Below, piece after piece: positions 26,224 through 34,275 of a stretch of 64,000 nucleotides of DNA (the first letter of the stretch is position 1; every line of letters starts with the position of its first letter). The DNA comes from Paracoccus aerius (GTDB lineage: Bacteria > Pseudomonadota > Alphaproteobacteria > Rhodobacterales > Rhodobacteraceae), in assembly GCF_014656455.1 (NCBI RefSeq), contig NZ_BNCL01000004.1, positions 62,001 through 126,000 of the forward strand, read 5' to 3'. The notes below the pieces were generated by a model. That model worked only from the letters and a program-made list of their open reading frames with translations. It searched no databases and was not told the DNA's origin. The translations under genes and the position numbers were made by a program.

Positions 26224-27551
26224 TGTCATACGAGCTGATCGCGATCTCGATGTTCCTGGGCATGATGGCCCTGCTGATGACCGGCCAAAGGGTCTTTGCC
26301 GGCATCGGCTTCATAGCCGTCATTGCAGCCATCGCGCTGTGGGGGGACCGGGGCGGGCACGACCTGGCCTTCACCAGTGCCATCAAGCTGATGAACTGGT
26401 TTCCGATGCTGACGCTGCCGATGTTCGTCTGGATGGGCTTCGTCATGTCGGAAACGCGCATGGCGGACGACCTTTACCGGATGTTCCATGTCTGGTTCGG
26501 CCCTGTGCCGGGCGGCCTTGCCGTGGGAACCATCCTGCTGATGGTGCTGGTGTCTGCCATGAACGGGCTGTCGGTCGCGGGCCTGGCCATCGGCGCGACC
26601 ATCGCCCTGCCGGAAATGCTGCGGCGCGGTTATGACAAGGTAATGGTCACGGGCATCATCCAGGGCGGATCGTCCCTGGGCATCCTGGTGCCCCCGTCAA
26701 TCGTGCTGGTGCTTTACGCGATGATCGCGCGCCAGCCGGTCGGGCACCTGTGGCTGGCCGGCGTCTTTCCCGGCCTGCTGATGGCGGGGCTGTTCATCGT
26801 CTATGTCCTGATCCGCTGCGGGATGAACCCGCGCCTTGCCCCGCGCCTGTCGTCCGACGAATTGGCCCAGATCACCTGGGGCGAAAGGCTGCGCCTGCTG
26901 CGCGCAGGCATCACACCGCTGGTCATCTTCGGCGCGATGATGGGGCCGTTTGTCACCGGCTATGTCAGCCTTGTCGAATCCTCAGTCATCGGGGCGGTCA
27001 TTGCCTCGCTGGTGGCGGTCATCAAGGGGCGGTGGACGCGGACCATCTGGGAAACCTGCCTGCGCGGCACGCTGAACGTGACCTGCATGTTCATGTGGAT
27101 CCTGCTGGCGGCGCTTGCCTTCGGCGCGGTCTTCGACGGGCTTGGCGCGGTCCGCGCGATCGAGGCATTCTTCCTCGAGGATCTGGGCCTGACGCGGTGG
27201 CAGGTCATCATCCTGATGCAGGTGTCCTTCCTGCTGCTGGGAATGTTCCTAGACGACACCGCCATGCTGGTGATCGTCGCGCCCTTGTATATCCCGCTGG
27301 TGCGCGCGCTTGAGTTCGACCTGATCTGGTACGGCATCCTCTACACGATCACCTGCCAGATCGCCTATATCACGCCGCCCTTCGGCTATAACCTGTTCCT
27401 GATGCGGGCGCTTGCCCCGGACCAAGTGACGCTGGGCGACATCTACCGATCCATCGTGCCCATCGTCGCCATCATGATCCTGACGCTGGCGATCATCATG
27501 GCCTTCCCGCAGATCGCGCTGTGGCTGCCGGGGCAGGTCTACGGACAATGA
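26223..27551 (+). CDS. TRAP transporter large permease (DctM type)
   Basis: 442-aa membrane protein with 11-12 helices, the transport channel of the TRAP system. The N-terminal GQRVFAGIGFIAVIAAI, the conserved QGGSSLGILVPPSIVLVLY (about residue 150) and DDTAMLVIVAPLYIPLV (about 345) are classic DctM motifs. It overlaps dctQ by one base. Confidence 0.95.
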   Translation: MSYELIAISMFLGMMALLMTGQRVFAGIGFIAVIAAIALWGDRGGHDLAFTSAIKLMNWFPMLTLPMFVWMGFVMSETRMADDLYRMFHVWFGPVPGGLAVGTILLMVLVSAMNGLSVAGLAIGATIALPEMLRRGYDKVMVTGIIQGGSSLGILVPPSIVLVLYAMIARQPVGHLWLAGVFPGLLMAGLFIVYVLIRCGMNPRLAPRLSSDELAQITWGERLRLLRAGITPLVIFGAMMGPFVTGYVSLVESSVIGAVIASLVAVIKGRWTRTIWETCLRGTLNVTCMFMWILLAALAFGAVFDGLGAVRAIEAFFLEDLGLTRWQVIILMQVSFLLLGMFLDDTAMLVIVAPLYIPLVRALEFDLIWYGILYTITCQIAYITPPFGYNLFLMRALAPDQVTLGDIYRSIVPIVAIMILTLAIIMAFPQIALWLPGQVYGQ

Positions 27552-27597
27552 CAGAGGGCGGTGAACCGCCCCGTTTCCCAACACACCGGAGGTTCAG

Positions 27598-28638
27598 ATG
27601 ACGACAAGACGCAAGTTTCTGACGACCGCCCCGCTGGCCGCGGGGGCCGCCGCCCTTGCCGCGCCCGCCGTCCATGCGCAGGGCGCGCCGATCCGCTGGC
27701 GGATGCAGACCTATGCAGGGGCCGCCCTGGGCGAACATGTGGTCAAGCCGGCTATTGACCGCTTCAACGCCATCGCCGACGGCCAGATGCAGATCGAGCT
27801 GTTCTATGCCGACCAGCTTGTTCCCACGTCGGAACTGTTCCGCGCCATGCAGAACGGCACCATCGACGCGGTGCAATCGGACGACGATTCCATGCAGTCG
27901 CCGACCGAGGTGACGGTCTTCGGCGGCTATTTCCCCTTTGCCAGCCGCTACAGCCTGGATGTGCCGGTGCTGTTCAACCAGTATGGCCTGAAGGAAATCT
28001 GGGACCAGGAATACGCGGCGGTGGGCGTCAAGCACATCTCGGCCGGGGCTTGGGATCCGTGCCATTTCGCCACCAAGGAGCCGATCAACAGCCTGGCCGA
28101 CCTGGAAGGCAAGCGGGTCTTCACCTTCCCGACTGCGGGCCGCTTCCTGGCGCAGTTTGGCGTCGTGCCCATGCAGCTTCCGTGGGAGGATATCCAGGTG
28201 GCCCTGCAGACAGGCGAGTTGGACGGCATCGCCTGGTCCGGCATCACCGAGGATTACACCGTCGGCTGGGCGGACGTGACCAACTACTTCCTGACCAACA
28301 ATATCTCGGGCGCCTGGATCGGGCATTTCTTCGCCAATGCGGACCGCTGGGCCGAGGTGCCCGACCGGCTGAAGATGCTGATGGAGGTCTGCTTCGAGCA
28401 GTCCCATTACTATCGCCAGTGGTGGTATTGGGGCGGCGAGGCGGACCTGCGCGTGAACGGGCCCAAGCTGCAACTGACCTCGATCCCCGACGAGGAATGG
28501 GCCACGGTCGAGGAACGCGCCCGCGCCTTCTGGGACGAGATCGCCGCCGAATCCGAGACCAAGGCCCGCGTGGTCGAGATCTTCAAAAGGTACAACGACG
28601 TGATGGCCAAGGCGGGCCGGCCCTATCGCTATAGCTGA
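27598..28638 (+). CDS. TRAP transporter substrate-binding protein (DctP family)
   Basis: 346-aa periplasmic binding protein. A twin-arginine-like start (TTRRKFLTT) and signal peptide ending VHAQ (about residue 27) precede the mature protein, which has the DctP fold pattern: AIDRFNAIADGQMQIELFYADQLVP, the hinge region with LEGKRVFTFPTAGRFLAQFG (about 170-190) and GELDGIAWSG. The sequence type is nearest the TakP-like group of 2-oxoacid/carboxylate binders, but substrate cannot be read from it. The enzymes downstream point to an amine- or alcohol-containing substrate. Confidence 0.92.
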   Translation: MTTRRKFLTTAPLAAGAAALAAPAVHAQGAPIRWRMQTYAGAALGEHVVKPAIDRFNAIADGQMQIELFYADQLVPTSELFRAMQNGTIDAVQSDDDSMQSPTEVTVFGGYFPFASRYSLDVPVLFNQYGLKEIWDQEYAAVGVKHISAGAWDPCHFATKEPINSLADLEGKRVFTFPTAGRFLAQFGVVPMQLPWEDIQVALQTGELDGIAWSGITEDYTVGWADVTNYFLTNNISGAWIGHFFANADRWAEVPDRLKMLMEVCFEQSHYYRQWWYWGGEADLRVNGPKLQLTSIPDEEWATVEERARAFWDEIAAESETKARVVEIFKRYNDVMAKAGRPYRYS

Positions 28639-28646
28639 CGCCGCCT

Positions 28647-28672
28647 GCCGCCGGGCGCCCATGCCCGGCGGC
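28647..28672 (+). promoter_or_regulatory. Intercistronic stem-loop between binding protein and GlnA-like gene
   Basis: A perfect 10-bp stem (GCCGCCGGGC pairing with GCCCGGCGGC, six-base loop) starts nine bases after the binding-protein stop. There is no T tract. It probably stabilises the upstream mRNA or attenuates downstream expression, which would explain binding protein made in excess over the enzymes. Confidence 0.6.
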
Positions 28673-28695
28673 GTGATCCCTGGGATTGGACGATC

Positions 28696-30057
28696 ATGCC
28701 TGCAAACCTGACACTCGACAGTCTGAAGACGGCCTTCGACGCCGGAGAGATCGACACCGTCCTGGTGGTCTTTCCCGACATGCAGGGCCGCCTGATGGGC
28801 AAGCGTTTCCACGCCGGCTTCTTCCTGGACGGGGGCCACAAGGAAACCCATTGCTGCAACTATCTGCTGGCCCTGGACATGGAGATGAACACGGTGCCCG
28901 GCTATCGCAGCGCGGGATGGGATCAGGGCTATGGCGATTACGTCATGCGCCCGGATCTTTCGACGCTGCGCCGCCTGCCCTGGCTGCCGGGCACCGCCAT
29001 GGTCATCTGCGACCTACTGGACCACCACACGCATGACGAGGTCGCGGTGTCCCCCCGCGCCATCCTGAAGCGCCAGATCACCCGCGCCCGCGACATGGGC
29101 TTCGAGCCGATGATGGCGACCGAGCTTGAGTTCTACCTGTTCGACAACAGCTATGAAAGCCTGCGCGGCGGCATCGCCGGGCTGGTTCCGTCCTCGGGCT
29201 ACAACGAGGATTACCACATCTTCCAGACCACCCGAGAGGAAGACGTGATGCGCGCCGTGCGCAACCACCTGTATGGCGCGGGCATCCCCATCGAGAGCAC
29301 CAAGGGCGAGGCCGACGCGGGCCAGATCGAGGTGAACTATCGCTATTCAGACGCGCTCGACACGGCCGACAACCACACGATCATCAAGCAGGGCGTCAAG
29401 GAGATCGCCTGGTCGCGCGGCAAGTCCGTGACTTTCATGGCGAAGTACGACACGGCCAAGGCCGGGTCGGCCGCCCATGTGCATCAGTCGCTGTTCCGGG
29501 GCGGCCAGTCCGCCTTCCACGACCCGGAAGGCGATCACGGCATGTCGGCCGCGATGAAGCATTTCCTGGCGGGTCAATTGGCCGGGGCCGACCAGATGAT
29601 GGTCTTCCTGGCACCCTATGTGAACAGCTACAAGCGGTTCTGCGCGGGGCTGTTCGCGCCCACCAAGGCCGTCTGGTCCTGCGACAACCGCACTGCCGCC
29701 TTCCGCGTCTGCGGCGAGGGTACGGGGGGCGTCCGCGTCGAATGCCGCATCCCCGGCGCCGACGCCAACCCCTATCTGGCCTGTGCCGCGCTGCTGGCCG
29801 CAGGCCTTGACGGGATCGAGCGCAAGCTGGAGCTTGGCCCCGAGATGCGTGGGGACCTTTATCAGGCGCAGGATGTGCGCGAGGTTCCCAAAACCCTGCG
29901 CGAGGCCGCCGAACGGCTGAAGACATCGGATCTTTACAGGCGCGCCTTTGGGGATGATGTGGTCGATCACTATCACCACGCCGCGGAATGGGAGATCGCC
30001 GAGACCGACCGCGTCGTCACCGACCACGACCTGCGCCGATTGCTGGAACGCGCCTGA
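28696..30057 (+). CDS. Glutamine synthetase-like gamma-glutamyl ligase
   Basis: 453 aa, homologous to glutamine synthetase I. Catalytic segments are ATELEFYLF (first metal Glu, about 140), GEADAGQIEVNYRYSDAL, SAAHVHQSL (His, about 260) and the C-terminal RIPGADANPYLACAALLAAGL. The adenylylation Tyr region of housekeeping GlnA is not apparent. Paralogues of this kind (PuuA, IpuC, GlnT types) join glutamate to amines other than ammonia. Placement after a TRAP transporter and before an aldehyde and an alcohol dehydrogenase supports a catabolic gamma-glutamylation role rather than ammonia assimilation. Confidence 0.88.
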   Translation: MPANLTLDSLKTAFDAGEIDTVLVVFPDMQGRLMGKRFHAGFFLDGGHKETHCCNYLLALDMEMNTVPGYRSAGWDQGYGDYVMRPDLSTLRRLPWLPGTAMVICDLLDHHTHDEVAVSPRAILKRQITRARDMGFEPMMATELEFYLFDNSYESLRGGIAGLVPSSGYNEDYHIFQTTREEDVMRAVRNHLYGAGIPIESTKGEADAGQIEVNYRYSDALDTADNHTIIKQGVKEIAWSRGKSVTFMAKYDTAKAGSAAHVHQSLFRGGQSAFHDPEGDHGMSAAMKHFLAGQLAGADQMMVFLAPYVNSYKRFCAGLFAPTKAVWSCDNRTAAFRVCGEGTGGVRVECRIPGADANPYLACAALLAAGLDGIERKLELGPEMRGDLYQAQDVREVPKTLREAAERLKTSDLYRRAFGDDVVDHYHHAAEWEIAETDRVVTDHDLRRLLERA

Positions 30058-30068
30058 CAGGACCGACC

Positions 30069-31451
30069 ATGAAAGACATCAACCTGATTTCCCCCATCGA
30101 CGGATCGGTGCTGGTCCGGCGCACACCGCTGGACCGTGACGCCGCCCAGGCCACTGTTGCCCGCGCGCGTGCCGCCCAGGCCGAATGGGCCGCCCGCCCG
30201 CTGGACGACCGCATCGCCTTGGTCAAGGCGGGCGTGGCCGCCCTGACCGCGGTGAAGGACGACATCGCCACCGAACTCGCCCGGCAGATGGGCCGCCCCG
30301 TCCGCTTCGGCGCGGGCGAGATGGGCGGCGTGAACGCCCGCACCGACTACATGGCCCAGATCGCCGCCGAGACGCTGGCCCCGAAGGTGATCGAGGACAG
30401 CGACAGCTTCCGCCGCGTCCTGGCGCGCGAACCGCTGGGCGTGGTCTTCGTGATCGCGCCCTGGAACTATCCCTATCTGACGGCGATCAACACGGTCGTC
30501 CCGGCCCTGATCGCGGGCAATGCCGTGGTCCTGAAGCACGCAAGCCAGACCCTGCTGGCGGGCGAAAGGCTGGCCCAAGCCTTCCACGCGGGTGGCGTGC
30601 CGCAGGATGTGTTCCAGAATGTCGTCCTGGATCATGCGACCACCGAAAGCCTGATCGCCGCGCGGGCCTTCGACTTCGTGAACTTCACCGGTTCGGTCGC
30701 CGGGGGTCGCGCCATTGAGCGGGCGGCGGCGGGCACCTTTACCTCGCTGGGGCTGGAGCTGGGCGGTAAGGATCCGGGCTATGTCCGCGCCGATGCCGAT
30801 CTGGACGCGGCGGTCGAGGGGCTGATGGACGGTGCGATGTTCAATTCCGGCCAGTGCTGCTGCGGGATCGAGCGGATCTATGTCCATGACAGCCTGTATG
30901 ATGCCTTCGTCGAAAAAGCGGTGACGTGGACGAAGGCCTTGACGCTGGGCGATCCGCTGGACCCTGCTACCACGCTTGGCCCCATGGCCCATGCCCGCTT
31001 CGCGCAGACCGTCCGCGACCAGGTGGCCGAGGCGGTGGCGCAGGGCGCCCGCGCGCTGATCGACCCCTCGGCCTTCCCACAGGACGACGGTGGCGCCTAT
31101 CTGGCCCCCCAAGTGCTGGTGGATGTCGATCATTCCATGCGCGTGATGGTCGAGGAAAGCTTCGGCCCGGTCGTGGGCATCATGCGCGTGTCCGGCGACG
31201 ACCAGGCGGTGCGGCTGATGAACGACAGCCCCTATGGCCTGACCGCCAGCATCTGGACGCGCGACGACGATGCCGCAGCCGCCGTCGGCGCGCGGATCCA
31301 GACGGGCACCGTCTTCATGAACCGCGCCGACTACCTTGACCCGGCGCTCTGCTGGACCGGATGCAAGGACACCGGGCGCGGCGGCAGCCTGTCCTATCTG
31401 GGTTACCTTGCCGTGACCCGGCCGAAATCCTATCACCTGAAAAGGGCGTGA
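30069..31451 (+). CDS. NAD(P)-dependent aldehyde dehydrogenase
   Basis: 460 aa from ATG 30069. The ALDH superfamily motifs are intact: APWNYPYLTAINTVVPALIAGNAVVLKHA, the Gly-rich VNFTGSVAGG, the general-base Glu in LELGGKDPG (about 229) and the nucleophile Cys in FNSGQCCCG (about 262-264). The C-terminal PYGLTASIWTRD segment is also present. It oxidises an aldehyde to an acid, presumably the product of the adjacent iron alcohol dehydrogenase. The three consecutive Cys residues at the active site are common in succinate-semialdehyde/4-aminobutyraldehyde-type enzymes. Confidence 0.93.
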   Translation: MKDINLISPIDGSVLVRRTPLDRDAAQATVARARAAQAEWAARPLDDRIALVKAGVAALTAVKDDIATELARQMGRPVRFGAGEMGGVNARTDYMAQIAAETLAPKVIEDSDSFRRVLAREPLGVVFVIAPWNYPYLTAINTVVPALIAGNAVVLKHASQTLLAGERLAQAFHAGGVPQDVFQNVVLDHATTESLIAARAFDFVNFTGSVAGGRAIERAAAGTFTSLGLELGGKDPGYVRADADLDAAVEGLMDGAMFNSGQCCCGIERIYVHDSLYDAFVEKAVTWTKALTLGDPLDPATTLGPMAHARFAQTVRDQVAEAVAQGARALIDPSAFPQDDGGAYLAPQVLVDVDHSMRVMVEESFGPVVGIMRVSGDDQAVRLMNDSPYGLTASIWTRDDDAAAAVGARIQTGTVFMNRADYLDPALCWTGCKDTGRGGSLSYLGYLAVTRPKSYHLKRA

Positions 31452-31452
31452 C

Positions 31453-32613
31453 ATGAGCCTTGATGTCCCCAACCGCAACTGGTCCTATCCGACCGCCATC
31501 AAGTTCGGCGCGGGCCGGATCGCCGAACTGGCCGACCATGCCAGGGCGGCGGGCATCACCCGTCCGCTGCTTGTCACCGACAAGGCCTTGGCCTCGCTGC
31601 CCATCACCGCAGGCGCCCTGGATGTCCTGGATCGTGCCGGGCTTGGCCGGGCGGTCTTTTCCGACGTTGACCCAAACCCGACCGAGGCGAACATGCTGGC
31701 AGGCATTGCCGCATACAAGGCGGGCGGGCATGACGGGGTGATCTGCTTCGGCGGCGGCTCGGCGCTGGACCTGGGCAAGATGATCGCGCTGATGGCCGGG
31801 CAGCGCCCCGGCCTGTCCGTCTGGGATCTGGAGGACGTGGACGACTGGTACACCCGCGCCGATGCGGGTGCCATTGCCCCCGTCGTGGCCGTGCCGACCA
31901 CGGCGGGCACGGGCAGCGAGGTGGGCCGGGCGGGCGTGCTGACCAATTCCGAAACCCATCGCAAGAAGATCATCTTCCATCCCCGGCTGATGCCCACGGT
32001 CACGATATGCGATCCCGAACTGACGGTCGGGATGCCCGCCTTCGTCACCGCCGGGACCGGCATGGACGCCCTGGCCCATTGCCTTGAGGCCTATTCGTCG
32101 CCCCATTACCACCCGATGAGCCAGGGCATCGCGCTGGAAGGAATGCGGCTGGTCTTCGAAAACCTGCCGATGGTCTATCGCGACCCCGGCAACCTGACGG
32201 CCCGCGCCCAAATGATGAGCGCGGCATTGATGGGCGCGGTGGCCTTCCAGAAGGGGCTGGGTGCAATCCATTCGCTGTCCCACCCGGTCGGCGCCGTCTA
32301 TGGCACCCATCACGGCACCACCAATGCCGTGGTGATGCCCGCCGTGCTGGATTTCAACCGCCCGGCTATCGAGGATCGGATCAAGGCCGCAGCCGCCTAT
32401 GTGGGCATTGCCGGCGGCTTTGACGGCTTCCGCCAACGGATCGTGGCGCTGTCTTCGGAACTGGGCATCCCAAGCGGCCTTGCCGCAATGGGGGTTCAGG
32501 CCGACCGGTTGGATGAACTGACCGTCATGGCCCTGGAAGACCCCTCATGCGGCGGCAACCCGGTCGCCATGACGCCCCAGAACACCCGCGCCCTGTTCGA
32601 GGCTGCAATGTGA
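31453..32613 (+). CDS. Iron-containing alcohol dehydrogenase
   Basis: 386-aa group III alcohol dehydrogenase. The NAD-binding GGGSALDLGKMIAL (about 98) and PTTAGTGSEV (about 150) are followed by metal ligands Asp/His in DALAHCLEAYSS (about 200) and the two His in HSLSHPVGAVYGTHHG (about 270-285). It is the last gene of the TRAP/GlnA-like/ALDH unit, one base after the ALDH stop, and is followed by a strong stem-loop. It probably converts an alcohol group of the transported compound to the aldehyde used by the ALDH. Confidence 0.93.
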   Translation: MSLDVPNRNWSYPTAIKFGAGRIAELADHARAAGITRPLLVTDKALASLPITAGALDVLDRAGLGRAVFSDVDPNPTEANMLAGIAAYKAGGHDGVICFGGGSALDLGKMIALMAGQRPGLSVWDLEDVDDWYTRADAGAIAPVVAVPTTAGTGSEVGRAGVLTNSETHRKKIIFHPRLMPTVTICDPELTVGMPAFVTAGTGMDALAHCLEAYSSPHYHPMSQGIALEGMRLVFENLPMVYRDPGNLTARAQMMSAALMGAVAFQKGLGAIHSLSHPVGAVYGTHHGTTNAVVMPAVLDFNRPAIEDRIKAAAAYVGIAGGFDGFRQRIVALSSELGIPSGLAAMGVQADRLDELTVMALEDPSCGGNPVAMTPQNTRALFEAAM

Positions 32614-33014
32614 CCTTTGGGGCCAGTTGCGGCGATCACTGACGCTCGCGGCTGCCACCGGCAGCCGCACAAGCGATGTTTCGATCCTTCGGAAAACCGG
32701 CAAAGTCCATCAGACGAAAGTCGTATGATTCCTTGCTGGCCCAGTCGCGGCCGGAGGATCGCGCCGACTGATATGCCTCCCTATGGACAAGCCAATGAAG
32801 GGGACTTGGCCGAAAGGGACGGGCGGCAGGGCATGGCCCTGCCCATTCGTCTGATGGCTGCCCCTCGCGGATGATTGCCGGGGCGGCGTGACCTCTGACA
32901 CCTTTTCTTCGAGACGCGGATTGCAAGGGTCCGGCCCTGATGGCCGATGGCCCCGGGGCTGCAGACAGGACGCAAATCCCTTGTCTGTCCCCTGCGCGTT
33001 TCGTGGAGGGGGCT
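32614..33014. other. 401-base gap with two perfect hairpins
   Basis: No gene is convincing in this stretch. It contains a perfect 9-bp hairpin at 32648-32668 and a perfect 8-bp hairpin at 32825-32843 (GGCAGGGC-ATG-GCCCTGCC). I saw no clear Zur box ahead of the CobW-like gene, and nothing else of note. Confidence 0.5.
32648..32668 (+). terminator. Stem-loop after the iron alcohol dehydrogenase
   Basis: A perfect 9-bp stem (GCGGCTGCC pairing with GGCAGCCGC, loop ACC) lies 35 bases past the operon's last stop. It has no T tract, so termination may need Rho. Confidence 0.5.
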
Positions 33015-34235
33015 ATGACGAACCCAGACAAAAGGCTGCCGACGACGGTTCTGTCCGGGTTCCTTGGGGCGGGCAAGACGACGCTTGTCAACCGCATCCT
33101 CCGCAACCGCCAGAACCTGCGCGTGGCCGTTCTGGTGAACGACCTGGCCGAGGTCAACATCGACGCCGACCTGATCCGGGCGGGGCGCGCGAAGCTGAAC
33201 CAGACGCAGGAAACGCTGGTGGAACTGTCGAACGGCTGCATCTGCTGCACGCTTCGCGCCGACCTGCTGGTCGAGGTCCGGCGCCTGGCGGAAGCGGGCC
33301 GCTTCGACTATCTGCTGATCGAGGCGACCGGCATTTCCGAGCCCCTTCCGGTGGCGGCGACATTCGAGTTCTGCAACGACCAGGGCAGCCTCGCCGAAGT
33401 CGCTCGCTTGGACGCGATGATAACCGTCGTCGATGCGGCAAGCCTTCTGGCTGATTTCGACAGCCGCGACTTCCTGCGCGACCGCGGCGAGTTCCGCGAC
33501 GAAAACGACGCGCGCACCCTGGTCGAACTGCTTGTCGACCAGATCGAGTTCGCAGATCTGATCGTCCTGAACAAGATCGACCTTGCGGGACCGCGCCAGA
33601 CGGCGGCCGCGCGACGCATCATCCGGGCGCTGAACCCCGAGGCCCGGCTGATCGAGACCAGCTTCGCCGATGTCGATCCGGCCCGTGTTCTGGACACCGG
33701 CCTGTTCAGCCCGGCACGCGCGCGCAGCCACCCGATGTGGTTCAAGGAGCTGAACGGTTTCCAGGACCATGTCCCGGAAACGGAAGAATACGGGATCACC
33801 TCGTTCTGCTATCGCGCCCGCGTTCCCTTCGACTGGGGCCGCATCAGCCAGGCCCTTTGCGGACCGTCCGGCCTTCTGGGGGGCGTCATGCGCGCCAAGG
33901 GGCATTTCTGGACCGCCAACGCGCCCGAGGCGGTGCGGACCTTCAGCCTGGCCGGCCGCCTGAGCGAGATCGGGCATGGGGGACGCTGGTGGGCCGCCAC
34001 GCCCCGCAGGCACTGGCCGACCGACCCCGCTGCCGTTGCGCGGATCGCCAGGCATTGGCAGGCGCCCTTCGGCGACCGCCGGCAAGAGCTTGTCTTCATC
34101 GGCACGCAAGCCATGAACCGCGAGGCGATCACCCGCGCCCTGGATGAATGTCAGGCCAAGGGCGGCCCGGTCCTTCGGCGGCGGATGATAAACCCCTCGG
34201 CCCACCCGGCCGCAGGGCTGTTTGCGGCCCCGTGA
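33015..34235 (+). CDS. CobW/ZNG1-type GTP-binding metallochaperone
   Basis: 406 aa. The start at ATG 33015 has GGAGGGGG upstream. G3E-family motifs are clear: P-loop [11 protein letters not shown] (about 10-20), metal-binding GCICC (about 75), the NKID specificity motif and a C-terminal CobW_C domain with the [13 protein letters not shown] beginning. Proteins of this class deliver zinc (ZigA/ZNG1) or cobalt. No cobalamin genes are adjacent, which favours a zinc role. The C-terminal part lacks an obvious His-rich tail. The next gene starts about 40 bases downstream. Confidence 0.9.
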   Translation: MTNPDKRLPTTVLSGFLGAGKTTLVNRILRNRQNLRVAVLVNDLAEVNIDADLIRAGRAKLNQTQETLVELSNGCICCTLRADLLVEVRRLAEAGRFDYLLIEATGISEPLPVAATFEFCNDQGSLAEVARLDAMITVVDAASLLADFDSRDFLRDRGEFRDENDARTLVELLVDQIEFADLIVLNKIDLAGPRQTAAARRIIRALNPEARLIETSFADVDPARVLDTGLFSPARARSHPMWFKELNGFQDHVPETEEYGITSFCYRARVPFDWGRISQALCGPSGLLGGVMRAKGHFWTANAPEAVRTFSLAGRLSEIGHGGRWWAATPRRHWPTDPAAVARIARHWQAPFGDRRQELVFIGTQAMNREAITRALDECQAKGGPVLRRRMINPSAHPAAGLFAAP

Positions 34236-34275
34236 ACGTCATGGGGACGCGGCACCAGATGTGGAGGATGCCTTC

